From Aequorivita xiaoshiensis (GTDB lineage: Bacteria > Bacteroidota > Bacteroidia > Flavobacteriales > Flavobacteriaceae), in NCBI RefSeq assembly GCF_022008395.1, contig NZ_JAIRBB010000002.1, positions 62,001 to 126,000 of the forward strand: DNA of 64,000 nt, in the 5' to 3' direction. The position numbers were made by a program, and so were the translations under genes. The notes under the pieces were generated by a model, which was not told where the DNA came from, did no database searches, and saw only the letters and a list, made by a program, of their open reading frames with translations. The first letter of the stretch is position 1, and each line of letters opens with the position of its first letter. Shown piece by piece: positions 17,633 to 27,601 of this stretch.

Positions 17633-17655
17633 ATACGTACTAACACGTATTTTTG
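17633..17655 (+). promoter_or_regulatory. pfkA promoter with palindrome
   Basis: The -7 box TATTTTTG is at 17648-17655. A palindrome ATACGT-N6-ACGTAT (17633-17650) runs into it, so a bound regulator would compete with RNA polymerase. The leader to the pfkA ATG is about 45 bases. Confidence 0.6.
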
Positions 17656-17707
17656 TTTCTGACATTAATCATTAAATATTGTAAACATATATTGTAACTT
17701 TCCAATT

Positions 17708-18691
17708 ATGAAAAACTCGATGAAAATAGGAGTGTTAACAAGTGGTGGAGATTCTCCAGGGATGAATGCTGCAATTAGAGCGGTTGTCCGTGCTTGCGAA
17801 TATCAAGGTGTTCAATGTCTAGGTATTTACCGTGGATTTCAAGGATTGATAGAAGCAGATTTTAAGGAGTTAAATGCAAGATCGGTTAAGAACATTATTA
17901 ATCGTGGTGGAACTTTTTTAAAATCTGCACGATGTGATGAGTTTAAAAATTCTAAAGGAAGAAAAAAAGCCTATGACAATCTTATAAATGAAAACATTAA
18001 TGCTCTAGTAGTAATTGGAGGTGATGGAACTTTTAAAGGTGCTACAGCATTTCAGAAAGAATTTAATTTTCCAATTGTTGGTATTCCTGGAACTATTGAT
18101 AACGATATTAATGGAACAGATTATACAATTGGTTATGATACAGCTTTAAATACAGTTGTAGAGGCTATTGATAAAATTCGAGATACTGCTAATTCTCATA
18201 ATCGGCTTTTTTTGGTGGAAGTTATGGGACGTGATGCTGGAGATATAGCTCTTAATGCGGGAATTGGTGCCGGTGCTGAAGAAATATTGATTCCTGAGCA
18301 AGATATGGGCTTGGAACGTTTATTAGAATCGCTAGATAAAAGTAAAAAATCTGGTAAAACATCTAGCATAGTAGTAGTTTCTGAAGGAGATCAGATTGGA
18401 AAAAATATTTTTGAATTAGCCGAAAATATCGAGAAAAATTTAAAAAATTACGAAGTAAGAGTTTCTGTCTTAGGACATATTCAACGTGGTGGAGCGCCAA
18501 GTTGTTACGATCGTGTTTTGGCAAGTAGATTAGGAGTGGGAGCTGTAGACGCACTTTTAAATGGTGAAACTAATGTAATGGTAGGGATTGTTCATAATAA
18601 AGTAAAGTTAATTCCTTTTGCTGAAGCAATTAAATCTAGCAATCAATTTGATGTAAGTCTAGTACGTGTGGCTGATATTATCTCTATATAA
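17708..18691 (+). CDS. pfkA: ATP-dependent 6-phosphofructokinase
   Basis: Phosphorylates fructose 6-phosphate to the 1,6-bisphosphate, the committing step of glycolysis. It has the standard bacterial length (327 residues). Motifs: N-terminal TSGGDSPGMNA for ATP binding, IGGDGTFKGA near residue 105, catalytic Asp in GIPGTIDND near 130, VEVMGRDAG for fructose 6-phosphate, and LGHIQRGGAPSCYDR. The GGDGT glycine pattern indicates the ATP-dependent rather than the PPi-dependent enzyme. It heads a same-strand cluster with gap, a sugar kinase and pgi. Confidence 0.96.
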   Translation: MKNSMKIGVLTSGGDSPGMNAAIRAVVRACEYQGVQCLGIYRGFQGLIEADFKELNARSVKNIINRGGTFLKSARCDEFKNSKGRKKAYDNLINENINALVVIGGDGTFKGATAFQKEFNFPIVGIPGTIDNDINGTDYTIGYDTALNTVVEAIDKIRDTANSHNRLFLVEVMGRDAGDIALNAGIGAGAEEILIPEQDMGLERLLESLDKSKKSGKTSSIVVVSEGDQIGKNIFELAENIEKNLKNYEVRVSVLGHIQRGGAPSCYDRVLASRLGVGAVDALLNGETNVMVGIVHNKVKLIPFAEAIKSSNQFDVSLVRVADIISI

Positions 18692-18767
18692 GTAATACTT
18701 TCTCACATTCTATTTTTAAAAACTAATCAAATTCGCTAAATTAATTTTTATATTAAATAAAAAAACT

Positions 18768-19763
18768 ATGATAAAAACAGGAATAAATGGACTAGGCCGT
18801 ATAGGGCGTTTGGTTTTAAGAGCAGCATCAAAAAGAAATGATATCGAAGTAGTTGCTGTTAACGATTTACTAGATATAGAGCATTTGGCTTATTTATTAA
18901 AATACGATTCAGTACATGGAAAATTTCCGGGAACTATAACTGTAGATGACAATAACCTTGTTATTAATGGTAAAAAGATTCGAGTTACTGCTGAAAAAAA
19001 TCCTGAAAACTTAAAATGGAATGAGGTAGAAGCCGAAATTATTATGGATTGTACTGGGATTTTTAAGGAAGTAGATTCAGCTTCTGCTCATATTAAAGCT
19101 GGAGCAAAAAAAGTAGTCATTTCTGCACCTTCCAAAACTGCACCAATGTTTGTAATGGGAGTGAATCACAAAAATGTAAAAGCATCAGATACAATCATTT
19201 CAAATGCATCTTGTACAACCAATTGCTTGGCGCCATTAGCGAAAATTATCAATGACGAATACGGGATTGAAGAAGCCCTTATGACTACTGTACACGCAGT
19301 AACTACTTCACAATCAACGGTAGATAGTGCCTCAAAGAAAAACTATCGTATTGGAAGAAACGCATTAAACAACATTATTCCAACAACTACAGGTGCTGCA
19401 GTAGCAGTAACTAAAGTAATCCCAGAACTTGAAGGAAAATTAACAGGAATGGCTTTTCGCGTTCCAACAACAGACGTTTCCGTGGTAGATTTAACTCTTC
19501 GCACTAAAAAATCTACAAACTACAAGGCTATAAAACAACTTTTTAAAAACGCTTCAGAGAATGAATACAAAGGTCTTGTAAATTATACCGAAGACGAAGT
19601 GGTGTCTCAAGATTTTGTTTCAGATCCATATATTTGCACTTTTGATGCTAATGCTGGGATTGCGTTAAACGATATTTTTTTCAAATTAGTAGCTTGGTAC
19701 GATAATGAATATGGTTATTCGTCAAAATTAGTAGATTTGACAGTTCATATTGCAACGCTATAA
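18768..19763 (+). CDS. gap: Glyceraldehyde-3-phosphate dehydrogenase, type I
   Basis: Oxidises glyceraldehyde 3-phosphate to 1,3-bisphosphoglycerate with NAD. The 331 residues match the family length. Motifs: Rossmann [11 protein letters not shown] at 5-15, Asp33 in VNDLLD, which favours NAD over NADP, catalytic Cys149 in SNASCTTNC, general-base His174 in [10 protein letters not shown], and the C-terminal WYDNEYGYS. It lies 76 bp after pfkA and 3 bp before the sugar kinase, so it probably belongs to the glycolytic operon. Confidence 0.96.
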   Translation: MIKTGINGLGRIGRLVLRAASKRNDIEVVAVNDLLDIEHLAYLLKYDSVHGKFPGTITVDDNNLVINGKKIRVTAEKNPENLKWNEVEAEIIMDCTGIFKEVDSASAHIKAGAKKVVISAPSKTAPMFVMGVNHKNVKASDTIISNASCTTNCLAPLAKIINDEYGIEEALMTTVHAVTTSQSTVDSASKKNYRIGRNALNNIIPTTTGAAVAVTKVIPELEGKLTGMAFRVPTTDVSVVDLTLRTKKSTNYKAIKQLFKNASENEYKGLVNYTEDEVVSQDFVSDPYICTFDANAGIALNDIFFKLVAWYDNEYGYSSKLVDLTVHIATL

Positions 19764-19766
19764 ACT

Positions 19767-20660
19767 ATGACCCTCATAACTGATGGTGGCTCGACAAAAT
19801 GCGATTGGGTCCTGCTAGATAATTCAGGAAATGTACTTTTTAAAACTACAACTTTAGGTTTAAATCCAACGGTTGTGCCTAAAGAAGAACTTTTGTTTCG
19901 AATTTCTTCCAACGAAAATTTAAAAAATGAATTTTCCCAAGTCGAAACACTTCACTTCTATGGAGCCGGTTGTGGTACTATAACTCCTAGAAGCGTTTTA
20001 AAGGAAGTTTTAGAAGCGCTATTTGTAAATGCATCTGTAAGTGTTTCAGAAGACTTAACTGCTGCGGTTTATTCTGCTACTTCAGAACCAGGAATTGTAT
20101 GTATTCTAGGTACTGGCAGTAATAGCTGTTACTTTGATGGAGAAGTAATCCATTCAAATATTCCTGCTTTAGGCTACATTTTAATGGACGAAGCTAGTGG
20201 TAATTATTTTGGGAAAAGACTGATTAGAGACTACTATTACAATAGAATGCCTGTCGAAATTGCATCTGAATTTGAAAATAACTTCAATCTGAACGCAGAC
20301 GATATCAAGGTGAATTTATATAAAAAAGCAAATCCGAATACATATTTAGCTTCATTTGCTCAGTTTATTTTTAATTCTTCTTCTCAAAACAATAACATAG
20401 AGGGAAATGATTTAGGTAAGGATAAAATAAACTCATATTTTTACGCTCTTATAAAAGAAGGAATTTCAAATTTTATAGAATGTCGTATTCTAAATTATGA
20501 AAATGCAAGAGTAGTGCCAATACATTTTGTTGGTTCAATAGCACATTTTTCAAAACAAATAATTAAAGAATGTTTTGACGAATACAATCTCGAATTGGGA
20601 AATATTGTACAACGACCAATCGATGGATTAATAGCGTATTATAAAAATATAATTAAGTAA
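19767..20660 (+). CDS. BadF/BadG-type ATPase, probable N-acetylglucosamine kinase
   Basis: ASKHA-fold sugar kinase of 297 residues. The phosphate-1 motif is at the extreme N-terminus (ITDGGSTKCDW). The phosphate-2 and adenosine elements appear as CILGTGSNSCYFDG and HFVGSIAHF. The family includes N-acetylglucosamine kinases; the exact sugar is not provable from sequence. It begins 3 bp after gap and ends 20 bp before pgi, which ties it to hexose phosphate metabolism and suggests that it feeds amino sugars or glucose into the pathway. Confidence 0.82.
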   Translation: MTLITDGGSTKCDWVLLDNSGNVLFKTTTLGLNPTVVPKEELLFRISSNENLKNEFSQVETLHFYGAGCGTITPRSVLKEVLEALFVNASVSVSEDLTAAVYSATSEPGIVCILGTGSNSCYFDGEVIHSNIPALGYILMDEASGNYFGKRLIRDYYYNRMPVEIASEFENNFNLNADDIKVNLYKKANPNTYLASFAQFIFNSSSQNNNIEGNDLGKDKINSYFYALIKEGISNFIECRILNYENARVVPIHFVGSIAHFSKQIIKECFDEYNLELGNIVQRPIDGLIAYYKNIIK

Positions 20661-20680
20661 AAACACCAATCACTTATAAA

Positions 20681-22249
20681 ATGCCCTTACCTGCAATAAA
20701 TCCTACAAAAACAAATGCTTGGAAAGCCCTTGAAGCTCATTTTCAGGAATTAAAAGATAAGCAAATGCAGGATGTATTTTCTAATGAACCTACTCGTGCA
20801 GGCCGTTTTAAAATAGAATGGAAAGACTTTTATGTAGACTACTCTAAAAATAGGATTACAGACAAAACAATTTCACTATTACTTAACTTGGCAGAAGAGG
20901 TAGGTTTAAAAGAAGCTATAAATCAACAGTTTTCTGGAAAACCTATAAACCAAACAGAAGGTAGAGCGGTTCTTCACACAGCACTTAGAGATTTAAATAA
21001 CCTTAAACCTGAAGTGGCTAGTACACTTCAAAAAATGAAGGGTTTTTCAGAAGAAATACTAAGTGGAAAGCATAAAGGATTTTCAGGGAAACCGATAACA
21101 GATGTTGTAAATATTGGAATTGGAGGCAGTCATTTGGGCCCGGAAATGGTCACTGATGCACTTCAGTATTATAGAAATCATTTAAATATTCACTTTATTG
21201 CGAATATCGATGGGGATGATGTAAAGGAAATATTAAAAAAACTAAATCCTGAAACTACATTATTCATTGTTGTTTCTAAAAGTTTTACTACTCAAGAAAC
21301 TATCGTAAACGCTACAGTTGTCCGAGATTGGTTCTTAAAAACTACAGTTGAAGAAAATATTCAAAGTCACTTTGTTGCGGTTTCGGCTAATATACAAGGT
21401 GCAATAGATTTCGGAATTTCAGAAGATAATATCTTCCCAATGTGGGATTGGGTAGGAGGTCGTTTTTCTCTATGGAGTTCCGTAGGTCTATCTATTTGTT
21501 GCGCTGTTGGTTATCATAATTTTGAAGCTATATTAAAGGGGGCTTCAGAAATGGATGGCCATTTTAAAAATGAAGAGTTCGATAAAAACATTCCTATAGT
21601 ACTTGCTTTATTGTCAATATGGTACAATAACTTTTTTAAAGTTGAAAGTGAAGCCGTTGTAGCATATTCTCAATACCTAAATAAACTTGTGCCTTACCTT
21701 CAACAGGCTATAATGGAAAGCAATGGGAAGAATATTGATAGAAACGGGGACAAGATTGACTATCAAACTGGAACAATAGTTTGGGGGAATGTAGGTAGTA
21801 ATTCGCAACACGCATACTTCCAACTTTTACACCAAGGTACCAAACTTATTCCAACCGATTTTATTGGCTTTTCAAAGCCATTACAAGGTAATTTCAAGAA
21901 CCACAATATTTTAATGGCAAATTATCTTGCTCAAACTGAGGCATTGTGGGAGGGGACGTACAATAAGGAGGTTGAAAATCCTTTTAAATTCTTCGAAGGA
22001 AATAAACCTACAAATTCAATTTTGATTAAAAAGCTCACACCAAACAGTCTCGGAAAACTTATTGCGATGTATGAGCACAAGCTTTTTGTTCAGGGTATCA
22101 TTTGGAATATCTTCAGTTACGACCAATGGGGTGTTGAATTAGGCAAAACCGTTGCCAAGGGAACCCTAAGTTCTATCGAGAATAAAAATGCTTCTGAAAT
22201 TAAAAATTCATCCACTCAAAATTTGATTAAAAAATTATTAGACTCTTAG
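20681..22249 (+). CDS. pgi: Glucose-6-phosphate isomerase
   Basis: Interconverts glucose 6-phosphate and fructose 6-phosphate. The 522-residue length is that of the classic bacterial enzyme. Motifs: NIGIGGSHLGPEM, VSKSFTTQET for phosphate binding, GGRFSLWSSVGL (family signature), catalytic Glu in GNVGSNSQHAYFQLLHQGT, and the C-terminal Lys in LGKTVAKG. It is the last gene of the pfkA-gap-kinase-pgi run. Confidence 0.96.
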   Translation: MPLPAINPTKTNAWKALEAHFQELKDKQMQDVFSNEPTRAGRFKIEWKDFYVDYSKNRITDKTISLLLNLAEEVGLKEAINQQFSGKPINQTEGRAVLHTALRDLNNLKPEVASTLQKMKGFSEEILSGKHKGFSGKPITDVVNIGIGGSHLGPEMVTDALQYYRNHLNIHFIANIDGDDVKEILKKLNPETTLFIVVSKSFTTQETIVNATVVRDWFLKTTVEENIQSHFVAVSANIQGAIDFGISEDNIFPMWDWVGGRFSLWSSVGLSICCAVGYHNFEAILKGASEMDGHFKNEEFDKNIPIVLALLSIWYNNFFKVESEAVVAYSQYLNKLVPYLQQAIMESNGKNIDRNGDKIDYQTGTIVWGNVGSNSQHAYFQLLHQGTKLIPTDFIGFSKPLQGNFKNHNILMANYLAQTEALWEGTYNKEVENPFKFFEGNKPTNSILIKKLTPNSLGKLIAMYEHKLFVQGIIWNIFSYDQWGVELGKTVAKGTLSSIENKNASEIKNSSTQNLIKKLLDS

Positions 22250-22374
22250 TTTAAATAAATTCAAAGGATTTTAATTATAACTCATACACTTTCTAAGGTT
22301 GTAAGTTTTTAATAGTGAGGGTTTTAAAGATTTTTGTTATCTTACTTAAAAATCTATTCTAAAACCTCAAGCAT

Positions 22375-23916
22375 ATGCTCACAAAAGTTTATGGAAGTGC
22401 CGTTTTTGGTGTAGAAGCTACTACTATTACCGTTGAGGTCAATGTAGATAAGGGAGTTGGTTACCATTTAGTTGGACTACCAGACAACGCTATTCGCGAA
22501 AGCAACTATAGAATTGCAGCAGCGCTTCAAAATAATGGATATAAAATTCCAGGAAAGAAGTTAATTCTCAATATGTCGCCAGCAGATTTGAGAAAAGAAG
22601 GTTCGGCTTACGACCTAACTTTGGCTATGGGAATACTTATCGCAACAGAACAGATACAACAACGGAATCCACTTTCAGATTTTATTATAATGGGAGAGTT
22701 GTCCTTGGATGGCAATTTACAACCAATTCGAGGGGCATTACCAATAGCTATTAAAGCAAAAGAAGAAGGTTTTAAAGGGATTGTTTTACCAAATCAAAAC
22801 GCCAAAGAAGCCGCTATTGTTGAAGGTTTAAATGTATATGGAATCGATAACATTAAAGAAGTAATCGATTATTTCAATGAAGATATTCCATTAGAAAAAA
22901 CTATAGTTGATATGGAAGCTGAGTTCTATAATCATCTAGAACACCCAGAATTTGACTTTGCTGATGTAAAAGGTCAAGAATCTATTAAACGCTGTATGGA
23001 AATCGCTGCTGCTGGAGGACATAACATTATATTAATAGGACCACCAGGTTCTGGAAAAACTATGCTAGCCAAACGATTGCCAAGTGTATTGCCTCCTATG
23101 ACACTTCAAGAAAGTCTCGAAACCACTAAAATACACAGTGTAGCTGGGCGAACTATGGAAAAAGGTGGGATTATGACTTCTAGACCTTTTCGCAGTCCTC
23201 ATCATACTATTTCGGATGTAGCCCTTGTAGGAGGTGGGCAATATCCACAACCTGGAGAAATAAGTCTTGCTCATAATGGAGTGTTATTTTTAGATGAACT
23301 TCCTGAGTTTAAACGTGGAGTTCTCGAAGTAATGCGGCAACCTTTAGAAGATCGAGAAGTGACTATCTCTCGAGCAAAATTTACAGTTACCTACCCCTCA
23401 AGCTTTATGTTGGTAGCTAGTATGAATCCTAGTCCAGGCGGGTATTTTAATGATCCTGATGCCCCTGTGATGTCCTCACCAGCCGAAATGCAGCGTTATT
23501 TGAGTAAGATTTCAGGTCCGTTATTAGATAGAATCGATATACATATTGAGGTTACTCCAGTTCCATTTGAAAAACTTAGCGAAGAACGCCGTGGTGAAGC
23601 AAGTGTGGTTATTCGAGAGAGAGTTACTAATGCCAGGAAAATTCAGTCTCAACGCTTTTCTGATTTCGATAATATCCACTACAATGCGCAAATGGGAGTA
23701 AAGCAAATACGTCAGTTTTGTAAACTAGATGAAGATTCTTTAGGGCTGTTAAAAACAGCAATGGAAAAATTAAATCTATCCGCTCGAGCTTACGATCGAA
23801 TTTTAAAAGTAGCAAGAACTATTGCCGATTTAGAAGCTTCTGAAAGAATAAACGGCAACCATATTTCTGAGGCAATTCAGTATAGAAGTTTGGATAGAGA
23901 TGGTTGGTTTGGATAA
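22375..23916 (+). CDS. YifB family Mg-chelatase-like AAA ATPase (ComM type)
   Basis: A 513-residue AAA+ ATPase. Parts: N-terminal Lon-like domain (1-190) with [24 protein letters not shown] domain with Walker [10 protein letters not shown] near residue 224 and Walker [12 protein letters not shown] near 303; C-terminal Mg-chelatase helical domain (about 415-510). ComM proteins are hexameric helicases that promote branch migration during natural transformation in some bacteria; here the role is inferred from family. It stands alone between pgi and a lipoprotein gene. Confidence 0.92.
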   Translation: MLTKVYGSAVFGVEATTITVEVNVDKGVGYHLVGLPDNAIRESNYRIAAALQNNGYKIPGKKLILNMSPADLRKEGSAYDLTLAMGILIATEQIQQRNPLSDFIIMGELSLDGNLQPIRGALPIAIKAKEEGFKGIVLPNQNAKEAAIVEGLNVYGIDNIKEVIDYFNEDIPLEKTIVDMEAEFYNHLEHPEFDFADVKGQESIKRCMEIAAAGGHNIILIGPPGSGKTMLAKRLPSVLPPMTLQESLETTKIHSVAGRTMEKGGIMTSRPFRSPHHTISDVALVGGGQYPQPGEISLAHNGVLFLDELPEFKRGVLEVMRQPLEDREVTISRAKFTVTYPSSFMLVASMNPSPGGYFNDPDAPVMSSPAEMQRYLSKISGPLLDRIDIHIEVTPVPFEKLSEERRGEASVVIRERVTNARKIQSQRFSDFDNIHYNAQMGVKQIRQFCKLDEDSLGLLKTAMEKLNLSARAYDRILKVARTIADLEASERINGNHISEAIQYRSLDRDGWFG

Positions 23917-24014
23917 AAGATGACTGAGTGATTATGCCATTTTTTTTATTTAATTTTACTAAAGTCTAGATTTTAATTGTTGGTTCGTTTCTTGAACATA
24001 AGGTTTTAGTAGTA

Positions 24015-24066
24015 CCTAATATTAGGAATTAAATCAATTGATTAGGTGATTTTATTTTAAAATAAT
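24015..24066. repeat. AT-rich palindromes before the DUF2891 gene
   Basis: Two perfect palindromes lie in the 221-bp gap: CCTAATATTAGG (24015-24026) and TTATTTTAAAATAA near 24053-24066. They may be operators, but short AT-rich palindromes arise by chance in such DNA. Confidence 0.3.
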
Positions 24067-24137
24067 TTTCAGCTAATTGATGGAAATGTTTATATCCCAG
24101 CTATAATCTATTTATCTTGCACTAAACTTTCTTATTT

Positions 24138-25259
24138 ATGAAAAATCACTTGCTATATATTTTTTCAGCTTTAATAGTAATTAGTTGTAATAACCCCTCA
24201 AATAAAAATTCTGAAATTTCTAAAACAGAAGTTGTATCAATGGAAAAATTTGAAGATCCATCATTTACACTAGCTGAAGCGAACAAATTAATTGAACTTC
24301 CTTTACATTGTGTTGCTACAGAATATCCATATAAGCCTGGTGAAGTTTTAGAAAGTGAAGCAGATTTAGTAGAACCTATTAAGGTACATCCAATTTTTTA
24401 TGGCTGCTTTGATTGGCATAGTGCTGTACATGGTTATTGGTCGATGGTTACACTTTTAAAGCAATTTCCAGATATGGACAAAGCCGAAGAGGTAAAGAAT
24501 ATTCTACAAGAGAAGATTACTGCAGAAAATGTAGCTACAGAGGTTGAGTATTTTAAAAAGCCTATCAACAGTTCCTTCGAAAGAACCTATGGTTGGGCTT
24601 GGCTATTAAAACTTGCGGAAGAATTACATAACTGGGATGATCCTACGGCTCGACAACTTGAAGAAAACTTAAAACCACTAGCTGATATTATTATTACTAG
24701 GTATAAAGAGTTTCTGCCGAAATTAAATTACCCAATTAGAGTAGGAGAACACTCGAATACCGCTTTTGGGTTAACCTTTGCTTACGATTATGCTAAAACA
24801 ATAGGGGATGATGAGTTGAAACAACTTATAGAAAAACGAGCTAAAGACTTTTATTTAAATGATATAGATTGTCCTATTACTTGGGAGCCTAGCGGCTTTG
24901 ATTTTTTGTCTCCTTGCTTAGAAGAGATAGATATTATGCAACGCGTACTTTCTAAAGATGAGTTTTTGAATTGGATAGATGCATTTTTGCCAGAATTGGC
25001 TAATGAAAATTATCAATTAAAAGTAGGAGAAGTAAGTGATAGAACTGATGGAAAATTAGTTCATCTAGACGGCTTAAACTTCAGTAGAGCGTGGGTTTTC
25101 TATGCCTTAGCTCGGGATTATCCAAAATACAAACACCTTAAAAATGTAGCTAATGAGCACTTAGCCTATTCATATCCTAATTTGGTGGGGGATAGTTACG
25201 AAGGTGGACATTGGTTAGGAAGCTTTGCTATTCTTGCTTTAAATACGCTTCATAAATAG
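24138..25259 (+). CDS. DUF2891 family lipoprotein
   Basis: A 373-residue protein with a lipoprotein signal (ALIVISC, Cys near residue 17). The mature part carries the DUF2891 pattern: HPIFYGCFDWHSAVHGYW, RTYGWAWLLKLAEEL, GEHSNTAFGLTFAYDYA, CPITWEPSGFDFLSPCLEE and EGGHWLGSFA at the end. The conserved His, Asp and Trp residues suggest an alpha/alpha-toroid enzyme or sugar-binding fold, but no activity is known to me. It is probably anchored to the periplasmic side of a membrane. Confidence 0.85.
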   Translation: MKNHLLYIFSALIVISCNNPSNKNSEISKTEVVSMEKFEDPSFTLAEANKLIELPLHCVATEYPYKPGEVLESEADLVEPIKVHPIFYGCFDWHSAVHGYWSMVTLLKQFPDMDKAEEVKNILQEKITAENVATEVEYFKKPINSSFERTYGWAWLLKLAEELHNWDDPTARQLEENLKPLADIIITRYKEFLPKLNYPIRVGEHSNTAFGLTFAYDYAKTIGDDELKQLIEKRAKDFYLNDIDCPITWEPSGFDFLSPCLEEIDIMQRVLSKDEFLNWIDAFLPELANENYQLKVGEVSDRTDGKLVHLDGLNFSRAWVFYALARDYPKYKHLKNVANEHLAYSYPNLVGDSYEGGHWLGSFAILALNTLHK

Positions 25260-25298
25260 TAAGAATAGTTCTGAGTTCAATTATTTTGGAGCTCTAAA

Positions 25299-26000
25299 CT
25301 ATTTACAAACATCCCAAAGCACATCAGTGGGAGTAGGGGCTTCAAATGTGAATTCTTCTTTTTGTACGGGATGAACTAAAGTTAGTTTTCTTGCGTGTAG
25401 ATGAATGCTTCCATCGGGATTACTTCTGTCGAAACCGTATTTTAAATCCCCTTTTATCGGGCAACCAATAGAAGAAAGTTGTGAACGAATTTGATGATGT
25501 CTACCAGTTTCTAACTCAATTTCTAATAAGTAATAATTGTCTAGCTTCTGAATTAATTTATAATGAAGAATAGCTTTTTTACTTTCTGGAACTTCTTTTA
25601 TGTGAGCATAAGACTTGTTTTGTTTAGGGTTTCGCTTCAAAAAATGAATTAAAGTATCTTCCGTTTTTGGTGGAGCGTTTTTCACAAGTGCCCAGTATAT
25701 TTTTTGAGTTTCTCTTTTGGCAAACAGTTTATTTAAGCGGGTTAGTGCTTTTGATGTTTTAGCAAATAAAACAATTCCGCTTGTAGGTCTGTCTAATCGA
25801 TGAACAACACCCAAATATACCGCTCCAGGTTTATTATACTTTTCTGCGATATATTCTTTTACCACTTCGGAAAGAGGCATATCTCCGGTTTTATCTCCTT
25901 GAACGATATCGCCAGGACGTTTGTTTATAACTATTAGGTGATTGTCTTCATATACAACTTGAAGATTCTCTTTAGTGCTGTGATTTTTTGAAGTTCCGAT
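25299..26000 (-). CDS. RluA-family pseudouridine synthase, apparent non-AUG start
   Basis: rRNA/tRNA pseudouridine synthase. Catalytic motif GVVHRLDRPTSGIVLFAKT holds the nucleophilic Asp; RHHQIRSQL and HLHARKLTLVHP are also family motifs. The first ATG is at 25880, but homologous-looking sequence continues upstream in frame (VVYEDNHLIVINKRPGDIVQ, the normal first strand of the fold) to a stop at 26013-26015. No ATG, GTG or TTG occurs in that stretch; in-frame ATC (26000) and ATA (26003) are the only near-cognate starts. A -7 box at 26029-26036 places the transcript start near 26022. I give the ATC start; the ATG at 25880 would remove part of the fold. Confidence 0.8.
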   Translation of the reverse strand: MGTSKNHSTKENLQVVYEDNHLIVINKRPGDIVQGDKTGDMPLSEVVKEYIAEKYNKPGAVYLGVVHRLDRPTSGIVLFAKTSKALTRLNKLFAKRETQKIYWALVKNAPPKTEDTLIHFLKRNPKQNKSYAHIKEVPESKKAILHYKLIQKLDNYYLLEIELETGRHHQIRSQLSSIGCPIKGDLKYGFDRSNPDGSIHLHARKLTLVHPVQKEEFTFEAPTPTDVLWDVCK

Positions 26001-26028
26001 TATTAAGTAATTTTAGAATTCAACTTTT

Positions 26029-26036
26029 CAAAAATA
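26029..26036 (-). promoter_or_regulatory. -7 box TATTTTTG for the RluA-type gene
   Basis: CAAAAATA on the plus strand reads TATTTTTG on the minus strand, about 29 bases before the presumed non-AUG start. Confidence 0.6.
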
Positions 26037-26115
26037 AGGAAAAGAAAATTTACTTAGTTTGTAAAAAAATGAATAATAAATAAAATAACTATGGTTATAG
26101 GACGCTCTTAAGCAC

Positions 26116-26123
26116 TACCTTTG
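26116..26123 (+). promoter_or_regulatory. -7 box TACCTTTG
   Basis: Consensus TAnnTTTG ahead of the helicase. It contains the TTG at 26121 that could be mistaken for a start codon. Confidence 0.75.
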
Positions 26124-26138
26124 CGCCAAACTATTAAA

Positions 26139-27485
26139 ATGGAATCTTTTAACGACTTTAACCTAAATAAACAACTACAATTCGCAATAGACGATTTAGG
26201 CTTTGAAAAACCTACACCTATTCAGGCACAATCGTATTCGGTTATTTTGTCTGGTACAGATATGGTGGGTATTGCTCAAACAGGTACTGGAAAGACTTTT
26301 GCGTATATGCTGCCTATTCTTCAAGATTTGAAATTCTCGAAGGATATACATCCACGTGTTTTAGTAATGGTTCCTACGCGTGAACTAGTAATACAGGTTG
26401 TTGAAGAAATTGAAAAGTTTGGTAAATACTCTTCTGTACGTGTGATTGGAGTTTATGGCGGTACAAACATAAACAGACAAAAAGAAGCTGTTGCCGAAGG
26501 TGCAGATATAATAGTTGCTACTCCAGGACGATTGTACGATTTAGTGATTAGCCGAGCATTACAGCTTAAATCGGTTAAAAAAATGGTGATAGATGAAGTA
26601 GATGTTATGCTTGATTTAGGTTTCCGTTTTCAGCTTACCAATATTTTGGAACTGCTTCCAAACAAGCGTCAAAATATTATGTTTTCTGCAACAATGACAG
26701 ATGATGTGAATGTATTTATTCACGATTTCTTTATTGCGCCAACTACTGTTTCGGTTTCGGTAAGTGGAACTCCTTTAGATAATATTTCACAATACGCATA
26801 TAAAGTTAAGAACTTTTACACCAAAGCGAATTTGCTAAAGCACATCCTTCAGGATGAAAAAGATTTTAAGAAAGTACTTGTTTTTGTTCCTAATAAGAAG
26901 AGTGCCGATTTACTTTTCGATATTTTAGATGAATTTTTTGGAAGTGAAGTAGCCGTAATCCATTCAAATAAAACACAGAATTACAGGCTGCGTTCTATAG
27001 AAAACTTTAATGACGAAAAGACGCGTATTCTTGTGACTACAGATGTTATGGCGCGTGGGCTTGATTTAGATAAGGTTTCACACGTTATAAATTTCGACAC
27101 ACCATTGTATCCAGAAAACTATATGCACCGTATAGGAAGAACTGGTCGAGCGGAGCAGAAGGGAACGTCAATATTGCTTTATACGGAAGATGAAAATGAA
27201 GCGAAACAAGCCATTGAGAATTTGATGGATTTGAAGATTACTGAATTAAATTTTCCTGAAGAAGTTGAAATATCAAAGCAGTTAACCTACGAGGAGCAAC
27301 CTAAGGTTTTAGAAATAAACAACCCCAATAATATAGAAGAGGTTGGACCTGCATTTCACGAAAAAAAGGAGAAAAACAGAAAAGAAAACTTAGGAGGTTC
27401 GTACAAACGAATAATTAAGCAGAAATATAAAAAACCTAAAACTAGAGGTGATAAAAATTATAACAAGAGGAATAAACGTAAATAA
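26139..27485 (+). CDS. DEAD-box ATP-dependent RNA helicase
   Basis: RNA helicase of 448 residues for RNA remodelling, ribosome assembly or cold adaptation. Motifs in order: Q-motif (FEKPTPIQ), AQTGTGKT (I), PTREL (Ia), TPGRL (Ib), DEVD in place of DEAD (II), SAT (III), RILVTTDVMARGLD (V) and HRIGRTGR (VI). A lysine-rich C-terminal tail (about 395-448) would bind RNA. The start at 26139 is chosen because the upstream TTG at 26121 is part of a -7 box. The DEVD Walker B is a minor variant seen in flavobacterial members. Confidence 0.93.
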   Translation: MESFNDFNLNKQLQFAIDDLGFEKPTPIQAQSYSVILSGTDMVGIAQTGTGKTFAYMLPILQDLKFSKDIHPRVLVMVPTRELVIQVVEEIEKFGKYSSVRVIGVYGGTNINRQKEAVAEGADIIVATPGRLYDLVISRALQLKSVKKMVIDEVDVMLDLGFRFQLTNILELLPNKRQNIMFSATMTDDVNVFIHDFFIAPTTVSVSVSGTPLDNISQYAYKVKNFYTKANLLKHILQDEKDFKKVLVFVPNKKSADLLFDILDEFFGSEVAVIHSNKTQNYRLRSIENFNDEKTRILVTTDVMARGLDLDKVSHVINFDTPLYPENYMHRIGRTGRAEQKGTSILLYTEDENEAKQAIENLMDLKITELNFPEEVEISKQLTYEEQPKVLEINNPNNIEEVGPAFHEKKEKNRKENLGGSYKRIIKQKYKKPKTRGDKNYNKRNKRK

Positions 27486-27601
27486 GCTATAACTATTTAT
27501 CGAAATAGTAAGTTTTGAGTAAATTCTAAAAGGAAAAATCCAACTCACCCATAATTAATTTTAACTGATAACAGAATACTAATTACGAATCCTCGATTAA
27601 C

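Noticed and set aside
25264-25303. Possible terminator between the DUF2891 and RluA-type genes
   Set aside because: Arms AATAGTT/AACTATT are short, the loop is long, and there is no T run.
26121-26138. TTG start for the DEAD-box helicase
   Set aside because: The TTG is the end of the -7 box TACCTTTG, so it would lie upstream of the transcript start.
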